A DNA stretch of 64,000 bases, taken from NCBI GenBank assembly GCA_964399165.1, contig CAYNPO010000005.1, forward strand, positions 124,001-188,000, given 5' to 3'. Under the pieces are notes generated by a model. The model searched no databases and had not been told where the DNA came from. It saw only the letters and a list, made by a program, of their open reading frames with translations. The stretch comes from UBA6144 sp964399165 (GTDB lineage Bacteria; Bdellovibrionota; Bacteriovoracia; Bacteriovoracales; Bacteriovoracaceae). Below are positions 1-8,542 of the stretch, one piece after another (within the stretch, counting starts at the first letter, position 1; each line of letters begins with the position of its first letter). Position numbers and translations under genes: made by a program.

Positions 1-1797
1 GGTAACCCCATTCCCTTTCGCCCTCTGGCCATCATCATTCTCGCGTGCGCGCTGTCCCCTGGGATCGCCCGTCCTTACGTGCCCGCCGAAACCATCGACC
101 GCGAACCCGTGCGTTGGGAGAAGGACAGCATCCCCTTGGTGGTCACTCATGATGCCGAGGATCTGACGCCCGCCCAAAGTGCGGCGGCGGTGGCGGAAGT
201 CTTCGCCGCCTGGAACGCCTTTTCCCCCGTGCGCGTGGAGCAAGTCACCCACAGCACCACCACCAACCGCTTACGCTACAGCGATGACGAACGTTATTTC
301 GGCCCTGGTGTGGTGGCCGTGACCGTCCTGAGTTACTCATCTTCAGGCAAGGCTAAAGGTGGGAGCATATTGCTTAACCAGACGGAAGGCCGGAGCTTTT
401 GTTTCAGCGCGAACAAGAACGCAGCGTCCTGTGGCACCGGTGGGTGGGGACTCAACCCGCTTTACGTGGGCGACGTACTCTCTCACGAGGTGGGTCACCT
501 CCTCGGGCTCGCTCATTCAGAGGTGCGGGACAGCAGCATGGTCTACTTGGCGATGCTCGGCCAGCACACGCCCCACGCCGATGACATGGCCGGGCTGCGC
601 ACGCTGTACGGGCAGTCCGGCTGGGGCTCCATTCGTGGCGTGGTCCGTGGAGGCAACAGCGTGCCGGTGTTCGGCGCTCACGTCCAAGCTATCTCAGCTA
701 GCACTGGTGCGGTGGCCGGGGCAGCGGTGAGTGCCACCGACGGGACCTTCGTCGTGGGCGGGTTACCTCCTGGTCATACGTATTACTTGTATGTGGAACC
801 CCTGCGGAAAGTCTCCGTGCTCACAGACCCCCTCGCCAGCGTCCAAAACGACTTTTGTCCTGGACCGTGGGTGGGGAGCTTTTTCGAAACCTGCGGGAGT
901 GCCGGGAAGGGCCATCCTCAACCGGTGCGCGTGCCCTCCGCCAGCATACGGGACGTGGGGACGGTGACGATCCGTTGCCACCTGAGGGTGGGGGAGGAGT
1001 ACCTGCTCGACAAGGCTTCGCTGTCTGGAGGCACCTATTCGTTCACCGCCACGCCATCCAAGCCCGGCGAGGCGTTCGTAGGTGTCTATCCCGCTTCCAC
1101 CACTCTCCCGACATCGTTCTCGCTCTCCACCGGGCATGACGACGGACTCGAACTTGATCTATCGGCGTTGGCTGTGCCTGCCGGCAATCCCCGTCTGGAA
1201 ATCCGCCTTCTTACCACCGGCATCGGCTCGGCCCTGGATTTCTCCGTGGAAATCGACGGTCCCCACGGAACACTAACGGACCCTGACCGTGCAGTCGTCG
1301 CGCCATTCGCTTCCCCTAACCTGGAAAGTGGTACTTTCAAACCCCTGTTCGAACGCCGGCTCCTCTATCCCCTCCATGCGACCGCTGGTCTCAACGTCTT
1401 CAGCGTGAGGCTTAAACCGCGGGCACTCACGCTGCTCGAGAGCAGCGTGGCGCTCCCCTCCGACGCCGCTTTCACCCTGTCCGACCGTCCGTGGCTCGCG
1501 TTGGTCTCCATAGTTAGCGACGTCGGGGCCGGTGACTATCTCCATTACCAAAACCGTGTGCCAACGCTCTCTGACAACCGGACGTGCCTGGACGCCGCCT
1601 ACACCCGGACCGTGCAGGCCAATACCGTTCCGGCTTCCGCCATCAATGGCGGCGACGATGAAGCCGCGACCCAAAGTGCGTCTCCCGCCTGTGGAAGCTG
1701 GGAACCTCCCTCCAGTGGTGGTCCCGGCATGGGATGGCCCCTCCTCATTGGCTTCTTGGCCGCCTTGGCTGCACTGCCCCGTCGGCGTCGCCTCTAA
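1..1797 (+). CDS. Secreted metzincin-type zinc protease with C-terminal anchoring tail (5' end cut off)
   Basis: The frame is open from base 1, and the first residues are a hydrophobic signal-peptide core, so the true start lies before the window; the GTG at 79 is only the first in-window start and would remove the signal. The zinc motif HEVGHLLGLAH is at codons 162-172, followed by a plausible Met-turn (SSMVY). This fits the matrixin/metzincin families. A carboxypeptidase-regulatory-like beta domain follows (about 628-807), then a long beta-rich region. The last residues are a Cys and a Gly/Pro/Ser linker, a hydrophobic stretch and the cluster RRRR (about 1700-1794), the layout of MYXO-CTERM or GlyGly-CTERM sorting tails. 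Role inferred: extracellular or surface-attached protein digestion. Substrate unknown. Confidence 0.8.
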   Translation, partial: GNPIPFRPLAIIILACALSPGIARPYVPAETIDREPVRWEKDSIPLVVTHDAEDLTPAQSAAAVAEVFAAWNAFSPVRVEQVTHSTTTNRLRYSDDERYFGPGVVAVTVLSYSSSGKAKGGSILLNQTEGRSFCFSANKNAASCGTGGWGLNPLYVGDVLSHEVGHLLGLAHSEVRDSSMVYLAMLGQHTPHADDMAGLRTLYGQSGWGSIRGVVRGGNSVPVFGAHVQAISASTGAVAGAAVSATDGTFVVGGLPPGHTYYLYVEPLRKVSVLTDPLASVQNDFCPGPWVGSFFETCGSAGKGHPQPVRVPSASIRDVGTVTIRCHLRVGEEYLLDKASLSGGTYSFTATPSKPGEAFVGVYPASTTLPTSFSLSTGHDDGLELDLSALAVPAGNPRLEIRLLTTGIGSALDFSVEIDGPHGTLTDPDRAVVAPFASPNLESGTFKPLFERRLLYPLHATAGLNVFSVRLKPRALTLLESSVALPSDAAFTLSDRPWLALVSIVSDVGAGDYLHYQNRVPTLSDNRTCLDAAYTRTVQANTVPASAINGGDDEAATQSASPACGSWEPPSSGGPGMGWPLLIGFLAALAALPRRRRL

Positions 1798-1853
1798 GAA
1801 GTTTTTGTCTTCACTCCCCGCCTTCGGTAAGATGTTGGAAGGTGAGGGGAAAC

Positions 1854-2321
1854 ATGAAGTACCTATGGCTTTTAATCGGTCTTTTCGTCTTCGACGCTTC
1901 AGCGCAAAACCTCAATGAGGCGCGCATTTGGAAGTTGGTTCCCCGCAAAAAAGCAATCTACCTCGGACATGGTGTCTTCCATCTGAACCAGGGGACCTCC
2001 TCCTCGGTAGCCGGTTTGCGCAGTTCATACGTCAAGGACCGTGGCTACGAGCGAGTAGTGGTGGATTTCTCCGGCGCCGGCGTTCCCCGCCTGTACGGCC
2101 ATATTGACGGGCCCGCGCGCAAAATCTCCGTGGATTTCTTCAACACCAGCGTCTCTCCTGGCCTCTCTGCCCTGCAGAACTCACGCCATGTCAAAGCCGT
2201 GGATTTCCTGGCCATCGACCAAAACCAGGTGACCATGGAAATGCAGCTGAAAGACAACCTGAACTTTGATATTTTTTACCTCGAGAATCCTGGGCGATTG
2301 GTCATCGACATCCGTCCCTGA
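1854..2321 (+). CDS. Secreted AMIN-like domain protein
   Basis: 155 residues from an ATG preceded by GGTGAGGGG; an upstream in-frame ATG at 1734 lies inside the preceding gene and is less likely. Residues 1-18 are a signal peptide ending in ASAQ. The rest is short beta strands with the pattern of AMIN domains (RVVVDFSG, KISVDFFNT, VKAVDFLAIDQNQVTMEM, LVIDIRP). In known families these bind envelope polymers and target amidases or secretins. It stands alone here with no enzymatic domain. Envelope-binding is inferred; a periplasmic location is well supported. Confidence 0.6.
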   Translation: MKYLWLLIGLFVFDASAQNLNEARIWKLVPRKKAIYLGHGVFHLNQGTSSSVAGLRSSYVKDRGYERVVVDFSGAGVPRLYGHIDGPARKISVDFFNTSVSPGLSALQNSRHVKAVDFLAIDQNQVTMEMQLKDNLNFDIFYLENPGRLVIDIRP

Positions 2322-2356
2322 GCCCGCCCCCCGCCTGAAAACCCCCCAATGAGAGG

Positions 2357-2377
2357 CCCCGCCGACCGGGCGGGGGA
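2357..2377 (+). promoter_or_regulatory. Hairpin covering the ribosome binding site of lon-1
   Basis: CCCCGCC (2357-2363) pairs perfectly with GGCGGGG (2369-2375) across a short loop. The only Shine-Dalgarno-like stretch before the Lon start at 2383 is GGGGGA (2372-2377), so most of it lies in the stem. The pairing is seen directly; translational control of Lon is inference. Confidence 0.4.
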
Positions 2378-2382
2378 ACCAC

Positions 2383-4932
2383 ATGGCCAAAGAAAAAGCC
2401 GTCAAAGCCAACCCCGACGCCCAGTTTATCGGCGACATCCCCAACGAAGTGGTGATCATCCCCATCGTGAACAGTCCGATCTTCCCTGGGATGATCGCGC
2501 CTATCATCCTTTCCGAGGACAAGTACACCGCGGAGCTGGACCAGTACCTCGCGCGCCACGGCCACATCGCCCTTAACCTGGTGAAGTACCGGGATGGCTC
2601 GGAGCCTTCCTCCAACGTGCCTGATGACGGCGAAGACTCGGATCTGCCCGAGCATGACATCCAGGAAGCTCCAGAAGCCTCCGGTGCGCCGCTCACGCCC
2701 AAGGACATCTACAAAGTGGGCGTGCTGTGCAAAGTAGTGAAGAAGCTCAAGCTTCCCGACGGCAGCGTGAACCTTTTGGTCCACGGCATGCGCCGCTATC
2801 GGGCCATCGAGTACACCGGGGACAGCCCCTTGCTCACTTGCCGCCCTGAAGTCTTCCAGGACATCCACGAGCCCGACGAGGAGCTCGACGCCTACACCCG
2901 TTCCGTCATCAACCAGGTAAAGAAGCTCAGCGAGATCAACCCGTACTTCAACGAGGAGATGAAGCTCGCGATGCTCAACTCACCGTCGCCGGGCAGCCTG
3001 GCCGACCTCGTCGCCTTCGCGCTCTCGCTGGATGTGCCCGAGGCGCAGGATTTCCTAGAAACGCTCGTGGTGAAGAAGCGCTTCGCGAAGTTGCTCGTTT
3101 ACCTCAAACGCGAGAAGGATGTCGCCGACATCCAAAAGAAAATCACCGACGAAGTGAACGACAAGGTCAACAAGTACCAGCGCGAGTATTTCCTGCGCGA
3201 GCAGCTCAAGGTCATCCGTAACGAGCTCGGCATGGAGGAGGACGAGAAGGCCAAGGACATGAAGAAGCTCCGGGAGGGCATCGAGGCCGCCGGTCTTCCT
3301 GAGGACGCCCGTAAGGTCGCCCTGGAGGAACTGGACCGGCTGGAGTCCATCCCTGACAGCTCCCCCGAATACAACGTCACCCGCACCTACCTACAGTGGA
3401 TGGTGCAGCTCCCTTGGTCTAAGGAAAGCGAGGACAAGGTCGACATCAACTTTGCCAAGCGTGTTCTGGAGAAGGACCACTACGGCCTTGAGAAGCCCAA
3501 GCAGCGCATCCTCGAGTTCATCGCCGTCCGTCAGCTCAAGCCCGAGTACGACGGCACCATCCTGTGCCTAGCGGGCCCCCCCGGAGTAGGCAAAACCTCA
3601 CTAGGCCATTCCATCGCCAAGGCCCTGGGCCGCAAGTTCTACCGCTTCTCCCTAGGCGGCATGCGTGACGAGGCCGAGATCAAGGGCCACCGTCGCACCT
3701 ACGTGGGCGCCATGCCCGGAAAGATCCTTCAGGCCCTCAAGCGCGTGGAGGTGAACAACCCGGTCATCATGCTCGATGAGATCGACAAGATCGGGAAGAG
3801 CTTCCAGGGAGATCCCGCCTCGGCCCTTCTCGAGGTGCTGGACCCTGAGCAGAACAAGACCTTCATCGACAACTACCTGGACGTGCCTTTCGACCTTTCC
3901 AAGGTGCTCTTCATCGCCACCGCCAACTACGTTGGCGAGATCCCTGAGGCACTGCTGGACCGTATGGAGTTGATCGAACTTTCCGGCTACACGCTGGAGG
4001 AGAAGCTCTCCATCGCCACCAAGTGGGTCATCCCCAAGCAGCTCAAGAAGCACGGTCTCACCTCAAAAGACGTGAAATTCTCCCCTGCCGTGCTCAAGGC
4101 CCTCATCGCCGACTACGCCCGGGAGCCGGGCGTGCGCGTGATGGAGCAGAACATCGCCAAGCTTTGCAGGCACGCGGCCCTGCAGAAGGTGTCCACCCGC
4201 AAGAAGACCGCTTGGGCGCCCACGCCCGCGGAACTCGAGAAGGCCCTGGGCAGCAAGCGCTTCGAGTCCGACAAAGCGGAGAAGCCGCTCATGCCCGGCG
4301 TGGTCACGGGCCTGGCCTGGACCGCGTTCGGCGGTGACATCCTGTTCATCGAATCCATCCCGCTCAAGGGCAAGGGCTTCAAGCTGACCGGGCAGTTGGG
4401 GAACGTGATGAACGAGTCCGCCAACCTCGCTTACAGCTACGTGAAACAGTTGTTGCAGAAGGAAGCCGAAATCCAGAAGAAGCAGGTTAAGAAAAAGCCG
4501 GTCAAGAAACTCACGACTGTGCCCACCACGCCCGCACCGGGCCCGGTTACCGGCACCACTAACGCCGAGGAGGCTACCGACTTCCTCGCTTCCCACGAGG
4601 TGCACTTGCACCTGCCCGCGGGCGCGACCCCGAAGGATGGCCCTTCCGCCGGCATCACCATGGCGCTGGCGCTCTATTCGCTCGCCACCGACCGCAAGGT
4701 ACGCGGTGACGTGGCCATGACCGGAGAACTTTCATTGACTGGGAAAGTGCTTCCCGTTGGTGGGATTAAAGAGAAGGTGCTGGCGGCGAAGCGTGCCGGG
4801 ATCAAGACCATCATCCTGCCTTGGCAGAACGAGAAGGACCTCAAAGAGGTGCCCGAGCGCCACCGCAAAGGGATGAAATTCCACCCGGTGAAGCATTTCG
4901 ACGAGGTCCTGCGGATCGCTTTGCGTAAATGA
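2383..4932 (+). CDS. lon: ATP-dependent protease Lon (first copy)
   Basis: 849 residues, longer than the usual 780-820. N-terminal substrate-binding domain, then an AAA+ module with Walker A GPPGVGKT at residues 398-405 and Walker B MLDEID near 463, then the peptidase domain with the catalytic Ser in DGPSAG (755) and Lys in GGIKEK (796). It degrades damaged and regulatory proteins in the cytoplasm. Two deviations: an acidic stretch near residues 75-100 of the N domain, and a Lys/Pro/Thr-rich insertion of about 35 residues in the peptidase domain (about 690-730) before HEVHLHLP. A second lon lies at 41101-43506; this one diverges more from the standard form. It stands alone after the AMIN-like gene. 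Confidence 0.97.
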   Translation: MAKEKAVKANPDAQFIGDIPNEVVIIPIVNSPIFPGMIAPIILSEDKYTAELDQYLARHGHIALNLVKYRDGSEPSSNVPDDGEDSDLPEHDIQEAPEASGAPLTPKDIYKVGVLCKVVKKLKLPDGSVNLLVHGMRRYRAIEYTGDSPLLTCRPEVFQDIHEPDEELDAYTRSVINQVKKLSEINPYFNEEMKLAMLNSPSPGSLADLVAFALSLDVPEAQDFLETLVVKKRFAKLLVYLKREKDVADIQKKITDEVNDKVNKYQREYFLREQLKVIRNELGMEEDEKAKDMKKLREGIEAAGLPEDARKVALEELDRLESIPDSSPEYNVTRTYLQWMVQLPWSKESEDKVDINFAKRVLEKDHYGLEKPKQRILEFIAVRQLKPEYDGTILCLAGPPGVGKTSLGHSIAKALGRKFYRFSLGGMRDEAEIKGHRRTYVGAMPGKILQALKRVEVNNPVIMLDEIDKIGKSFQGDPASALLEVLDPEQNKTFIDNYLDVPFDLSKVLFIATANYVGEIPEALLDRMELIELSGYTLEEKLSIATKWVIPKQLKKHGLTSKDVKFSPAVLKALIADYAREPGVRVMEQNIAKLCRHAALQKVSTRKKTAWAPTPAELEKALGSKRFESDKAEKPLMPGVVTGLAWTAFGGDILFIESIPLKGKGFKLTGQLGNVMNESANLAYSYVKQLLQKEAEIQKKQVKKKPVKKLTTVPTTPAPGPVTGTTNAEEATDFLASHEVHLHLPAGATPKDGPSAGITMALALYSLATDRKVRGDVAMTGELSLTGKVLPVGGIKEKVLAAKRAGIKTIILPWQNEKDLKEVPERHRKGMKFHPVKHFDEVLRIALRK

Positions 4933-4964
4933 AATAGACCCGCAAAAGGGGATTTTTCACTTTC

Positions 4965-5006
4965 TAACGCAAGTCCACCTCCGCAGCGGAGGTGAACTTA
5001 CGTTAA
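4965..5006. repeat. 42-bp dispersed palindrome, copy 1, between convergent genes
   Basis: Near-perfect inverted repeat: AACGCAAGT-CCACCTCCGC on the left, GCGGAGGTGA-ACTTACGTT on the right, with a single-base centre. It lies between lon-1 and the convergent GNAT gene, and its right end supplies the GNAT stop codon (5003-5005). A second copy sits at 24843-24884 in the same type of position. It probably works as a bidirectional terminator or REP-like element. Confidence 0.7.
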
Positions 5007-5530
5007 AAGGTTAGCACCATTTCAAGCAGATGCAGTTCCCGCTTGGGGATACCATAGCGTGTGTCCCCACCATGCCCAGTCTGAAACGGCTCGACTTTGC
5101 CGGTGAGCTTAAACCCCCGGCGCTCGTAGTATGAGATCAACTCGTTCCTCCCGTCCAACACGGCGAGCTTCAATTCCTTGGCGCCCGCGGCCTTCGCTCG
5201 CGCCACCGTGTCCGCCAGGAGCTCCTTGCCGAAGCCCATCGCCTGCAGGTCCGGGTCCACGGTGATCATGCCCACGTAGCAGGTGGAGGCGTCCACTTGC
5301 TCGAAGTGGTAGCAGCCGGAGATGGAATCACCGACGAGCCCCACCACCAACGTCACGCTTGGGGTTGCCATCTGCTCGGCCAACAATGAGGCGTCCACAC
5401 GGGTTCCGTCCAGCAGGTCTGCCTCGTGGGTCCACCCCCGGCGTGCGCTGTCACCTCGATAAGCGCGGTTCACCAACCCTTCGATCCAGGGGATGTCGGC
5501 GGTGGTGGCTGGGCGGAACTTCAAGGCCAT
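5003..5530 (-). CDS. GNAT-family N-acetyltransferase
   Basis: 175 residues with the GNAT fold pattern: N-terminal RPATTADIPWIEGLVNRAY, the central strand CYVGMITVDPDLQAMGFGKELL (acetyl-CoA loop Q-A-M-G-F-G-K, a variant of Q/RxxGxG/A), and the C-terminal NELISYYERRGFKLTG. The enzyme transfers acetyl from acetyl-CoA to an amine; the substrate cannot be read from sequence. The start ATG is only 3 bases from the T-run of the rpoZ terminator, so it may be served by read-through or by its own promoter inside the rpoZ end. Its stop codon falls in the 42-bp palindrome. Confidence 0.85.
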   Translation of the reverse strand: MALKFRPATTADIPWIEGLVNRAYRGDSARRGWTHEADLLDGTRVDASLLAEQMATPSVTLVVGLVGDSISGCYHFEQVDASTCYVGMITVDPDLQAMGFGKELLADTVARAKAAGAKELKLAVLDGRNELISYYERRGFKLTGKVEPFQTGHGGDTRYGIPKRELHLLEMVLTF

Positions 5531-5533
5531 GGC

Positions 5534-5560
5534 AAAAAAAAAGCCACCCGTGGGTGGCTT
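5534..5560 (-). terminator. Rho-independent terminator after rpoZ
   Basis: Read on the minus strand: AAGCCACCC-ACGG-GTGGCTT, then nine T. It lies 20 bases after the rpoZ stop and just before the GNAT start. Confidence 0.9.
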
Positions 5561-5579
5561 CCTTGGAAAAGCTTGGATC

Positions 5580-5792
5580 TTAGAATTCGTCGGAATCGTA
5601 CTCGGCTTGCATGACGTGCTTGATCTTGCCGGCGGCGATCTCGCGGAGGGCGGTCACCACGTCTTTGTTGCGGGATTTCACTTCGGCGTCAGCACCTTCG
5701 CGCAGCTGTTTCACGCGCTTGGTGGTCAGGTGGACGAGTTCGTAGCGGTTTTCAACGTGCTCAAGACAGTCTTCAACGGTCACACGGGCCAT
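5580..5792 (-). CDS. rpoZ: DNA-directed RNA polymerase omega subunit
   Basis: 70 residues beginning MARVTVEDCLEHVENRYELV, the standard omega N-terminus, followed by the KRVKQL helix and the VVTALREIAAGKI motif. Omega helps fold and assemble the beta-prime subunit and forms part of a ppGpp site in many proteobacteria. It has an acidic tail (YDSDEF). It is transcribed alone, with a strong terminator directly downstream; the next upstream gene is an acyl-CoA synthetase 60 bases away. The link to ppGpp is of interest because a RelA/SpoT-like protein is encoded at 17144. Confidence 0.95.
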   Translation of the reverse strand: MARVTVEDCLEHVENRYELVHLTTKRVKQLREGADAEVKSRNKDVVTALREIAAGKIKHVMQAEYDSDEF

Positions 5793-5853
5793 GGGCGCTC
5801 TCTTGGATAGATGGGTTAGGAACAGACAGTTTTAGGAGGGGGGGCCTAAGTTG

Positions 5854-7671
5854 TCAATGATACATCGCTTCAATTTCAGAGGCGAAACGTTGGCTGACCA
5901 CCTTACGTTTAATCTTGAGGCTGGGAGTGAGGTAGTTCGCCGTGGTGAACTCCTCAGGGACCAGCTTGAAGGCCTTGATGCTCTCGTACTGAGCGAGCTC
6001 CTGATTCACTGAGTCAATATCCGCTTGGACCCACGCCTGGACCTGTTCGTTCTTCACCAGATCTTCCAAGGTGCAGTCGCCTGGGAGCCCCAGCTGCTCC
6101 AGATACGGGAGGAAGCGCTCCTTCTCCAGGCCGATGAGGGCCGTGAGGTACTTGCGACGGTCGCCGATGACCACGGCGTGAGAAACCCATTTGCGGGTCT
6201 TGAGCATGTTCTCGATCTTTTGCGGGGCCACGTTCTTGCCACCGCTGGTGATGATCAGGTCCTTCTTGCGATCGGTGATCTTGAGATAGCCCTCTTGGGT
6301 AAACTCTCCGATATCGCCGGAGCGGAACCACCCATCCTCGGTGAGGGCCTCGGCGGTGGCAGCGGGGTTCTTGTAGTATTCCTTGAACAAGGCCCGGGTC
6401 CTAATGAGGATTTCACCGTCCTCGTCGAAGCGGAATTCCACGTCGCCCATCGGGCTCCCCACGGTGCCGGGCACCTGACGGCTCAACGGGTTCACCGCAC
6501 AGGGAGCTATGGTCTCAGTCAGGCCGTAGCCCTCGAGCACCGTGAGATTGGCGTAGCGGAGGAACTTGATGATGTCAGGTGAGAGGGGGGCGCCGCCCGA
6601 GACGAAGTAGCGGAGTCGCCCTCCGAAGCGTTGGTAGATTTGGCGGAATACGCTCTCATAGGCCGCGCGGTAGGCGACGAGTTCCACGGCGGTGGGTGAG
6701 CGGTCGGCGTCCAGCTTGGAGAAGTAGGCTTCTCCCGCCTTAACCGCCAGCTCGAAAGCCTGCTTCTTCCAGAACGGGCCCTGCTCCACCTGCTCCATGA
6801 TCTTGGCATGGATTTTCTCGAAGATACGCGGGACAGCCACCATGATGGTTGGGCGCACGGTCTGCAGGTTGTCGGTGACCTTCTCCAGGCTCTCGGCGTA
6901 GACGGACTCCCAGCCGAAGACGAGAGGTAGAAGGGAGTCACAGCGGCCGAGCACGTGGGAGAGCGGCAGGAAAGTGAGGCTGCGGTCCTGGGGGCCGAAG
7001 GCGCCTTTGAAAAAGCTTCGCACGTTGCCCAGCATGGCAGTGAGGGCCTGGTGGGTAATGACCGCGCCCTTGGGCTCACCGGTGGTGCCGGAGGTGTAAA
7101 TGATGGAGGCGTTCTCTTCGGGCTTTTGTTGTTTAAGCGTTTCTTCGAAAAGATCGGGCTGGGTGCGCATTTCGTCCGAACCGTCGCGCACTAAGTCCCG
7201 GTAAGTTACAGTGGGCAAGTGGTTGCGGATTTTCCTTTTGGTTTCCTCTTGGAACTCTTGTAGTGCGACCACGAGCTTGAGCTCGGGAAGCTCCGACAGG
7301 TGGGGGATGACCTTTTCCATCTGGGCGTCATTCTCCACCACCAGCACTCGGGTCTCCGAGTGGGCCAAGAGGTGCGTGATCTCGTTACCAAGGTAGCTGG
7401 GGTAGACGGGAACCACCACCCCGCGGCCAAGCATGGCCGCCATGTCCATGAAGTGCCATTCCTTGCAGGTTGTCGCAAGGATCGCCACCCGGTCGCCCAC
7501 GGACATGCCATGTTTGGCGAGCCCCAGGGAGAGTTCCTGGACAAGCACGCCGTACTCGCGGAAGGTGAGGGATTTGACCTCTTTGGCCTCGATCCAGCCC
7601 ACGGCCCTGGCGTCGGGGCTCTGGTGCAGGCGCTGCAAAAAGAGGCGGCCCAGGGTTTGGGGCTCGTTCAT
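5854..7671 (-). CDS. fadD: Long-chain acyl-CoA synthetase (AMP-forming)
   Basis: 605 residues from MNEPQTLGRLF; the frame extends 57 bases upstream to another ATG, but those codons are Arg/Pro-rich and do not look like the family. Motifs in order: IIYTSGTTGEPKGAV (AMP binding), EGYGLTETIAP, DGWFRSGDIGEF, and TDRKKDLIITSGGKNVAPQ, whose Lys region belongs to the adenylation C-lobe. This fits the FadD15/long-chain fatty acid-CoA ligase branch. It activates fatty acids with ATP and CoA at the inner membrane for degradation or phospholipid synthesis. Chain-length preference is not visible. Confidence 0.93.
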   Translation of the reverse strand: MNEPQTLGRLFLQRLHQSPDARAVGWIEAKEVKSLTFREYGVLVQELSLGLAKHGMSVGDRVAILATTCKEWHFMDMAAMLGRGVVVPVYPSYLGNEITHLLAHSETRVLVVENDAQMEKVIPHLSELPELKLVVALQEFQEETKRKIRNHLPTVTYRDLVRDGSDEMRTQPDLFEETLKQQKPEENASIIYTSGTTGEPKGAVITHQALTAMLGNVRSFFKGAFGPQDRSLTFLPLSHVLGRCDSLLPLVFGWESVYAESLEKVTDNLQTVRPTIMVAVPRIFEKIHAKIMEQVEQGPFWKKQAFELAVKAGEAYFSKLDADRSPTAVELVAYRAAYESVFRQIYQRFGGRLRYFVSGGAPLSPDIIKFLRYANLTVLEGYGLTETIAPCAVNPLSRQVPGTVGSPMGDVEFRFDEDGEILIRTRALFKEYYKNPAATAEALTEDGWFRSGDIGEFTQEGYLKITDRKKDLIITSGGKNVAPQKIENMLKTRKWVSHAVVIGDRRKYLTALIGLEKERFLPYLEQLGLPGDCTLEDLVKNEQVQAWVQADIDSVNQELAQYESIKAFKLVPEEFTTANYLTPSLKIKRKVVSQRFASEIEAMYH

Positions 7672-7804
7672 AGGGCGTGTTCCTTTTCTTCCCGAGGGAC
7701 GGGGATTTCTTCCCGCCAACCCTCTCATTCTACGGATTTTCCCCGGCTTGTCTCAAGGCTGGGCGGCATTTTCTTTGCGAGAAAGGGCCCCAACAGGAGG
7801 GTCT

Positions 7805-8056
7805 ATGCGCACGTTGGTGGTGGTGTCCCGGTGTCTCAAGGTGGAGCGGGGCACGGGCGGGGGGGATTTTCCCTTCAAGGGGTTTTACGCAGGAGAGGAG
7901 GTGCGGGCGCTCCACCTGCTGCCGCCTCGGGGATTCTCGTGGAAAACGGGGGAGGAGTACGTGGTTTACGTGAAGGTTCTATCGCTGGGACGGGGGACGC
8001 TTACGGGGGAGGCGCTCAGGGTGCGGGCGTTGGAGGAACCGCCCGCCAAAGCCTAG
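7805..8056 (+). CDS. Small protein of unknown function (83 residues)
   Basis: Start ATG at 7805 with a consensus AGGAGG eight bases upstream, by far the best ribosome site in this region; a longer in-frame ORF from 7433 overlaps the opposite gene and is not used. Translation begins MRTLVVVSRCLKVERGTG and continues as Val/Gly/Arg-rich beta-type sequence with no signal peptide or transmembrane segment. No family recognised. Its stop overlaps the stop of the convergent gene in the 4-base palindrome CTAG (8053-8056). It is divergent from the acyl-CoA synthetase. Confidence 0.6.
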   Translation: MRTLVVVSRCLKVERGTGGGDFPFKGFYAGEEVRALHLLPPRGFSWKTGEEYVVYVKVLSLGRGTLTGEALRVRALEEPPAKA

Positions 8057-8445
8057 TCGGTATTGACCGCCACGTGGTCACCCACGATGAACTGGTCCAA
8101 CTCGAGCACCGGCAGGTCCTCTTCCACCATTTTGTGGAAGTTGCCGATGGCGGCCTCGCTGTTGGCGTGGAAGACCTTGAGCTCGCCGATCTTGACCTTG
8201 TAGTTCACGCGCTTGCGGTTGTCATAGGGGTTGAGCAGCGAGACTACCCGGAACACGTCCAGGATGGTGCCTTTCTTCACGCCCTGGGCGCCGCCGATGT
8301 TCACGTAGAAGTTCTTGCGGATAACTTGGTTGTCGGTACCCATGGGAAGGTCCTGGGCCACGCTGTAGATCATGAATGTTTTGGCGTGGGCCGCGGGGAC
8401 CCAGGAGACGGCCACGAGGGCCAGGGGGAGCAGGTACTTTCTCAT
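8053..8445 (-). CDS. Small periplasmic protein, unknown
   Basis: 130 residues from MRKYLLPLALVAV, with a clear signal peptide ending AAHA and a ribosome site AAGGTGG; an upstream in-frame ATG (8598) would place the signal peptide internally. The mature part has short strands: KNFYVNIGGAQGVKKGTILDVFRV, VNYKVKIGELKVFHANSEAAIG and FIVGDHVAVN. That pattern (a G-V-K-x-G strand, I-x-V-x-R, a later IGDHV) recalls the small beta-barrel used in FlgT-like or SH3-like envelope proteins, but I do not assign a family. The stop overlaps the convergent gene. Confidence 0.7.
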   Translation of the reverse strand: MRKYLLPLALVAVSWVPAAHAKTFMIYSVAQDLPMGTDNQVIRKNFYVNIGGAQGVKKGTILDVFRVVSLLNPYDNRKRVNYKVKIGELKVFHANSEAAIGNFHKMVEEDLPVLELDQFIVGDHVAVNTD

Positions 8446-8489
8446 CGCACGCCACCTTGCAGGGAGGAGTAGTGTCCTGCCCTTTTTCG

Positions 8490-8520
8490 GCTCCTGGCGC
8501 GGGATCTTGAGACCAGGAGC
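8490..8520. repeat. Perfect 8-bp inverted repeat between two small secreted-protein genes
   Basis: GCTCCTGG (8490-8497) and CCAGGAGC (8513-8520) can form a hairpin with a 15-base loop. It lies just after the end of the gene at 8543-8899 and before the one at 8053-8445. There is no T-run on the minus strand, so it may be an mRNA processing or stability hairpin rather than a terminator. Confidence 0.45.
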
Positions 8521-8542
8521 GCCCCGCTCGGGAATCCCTCCA

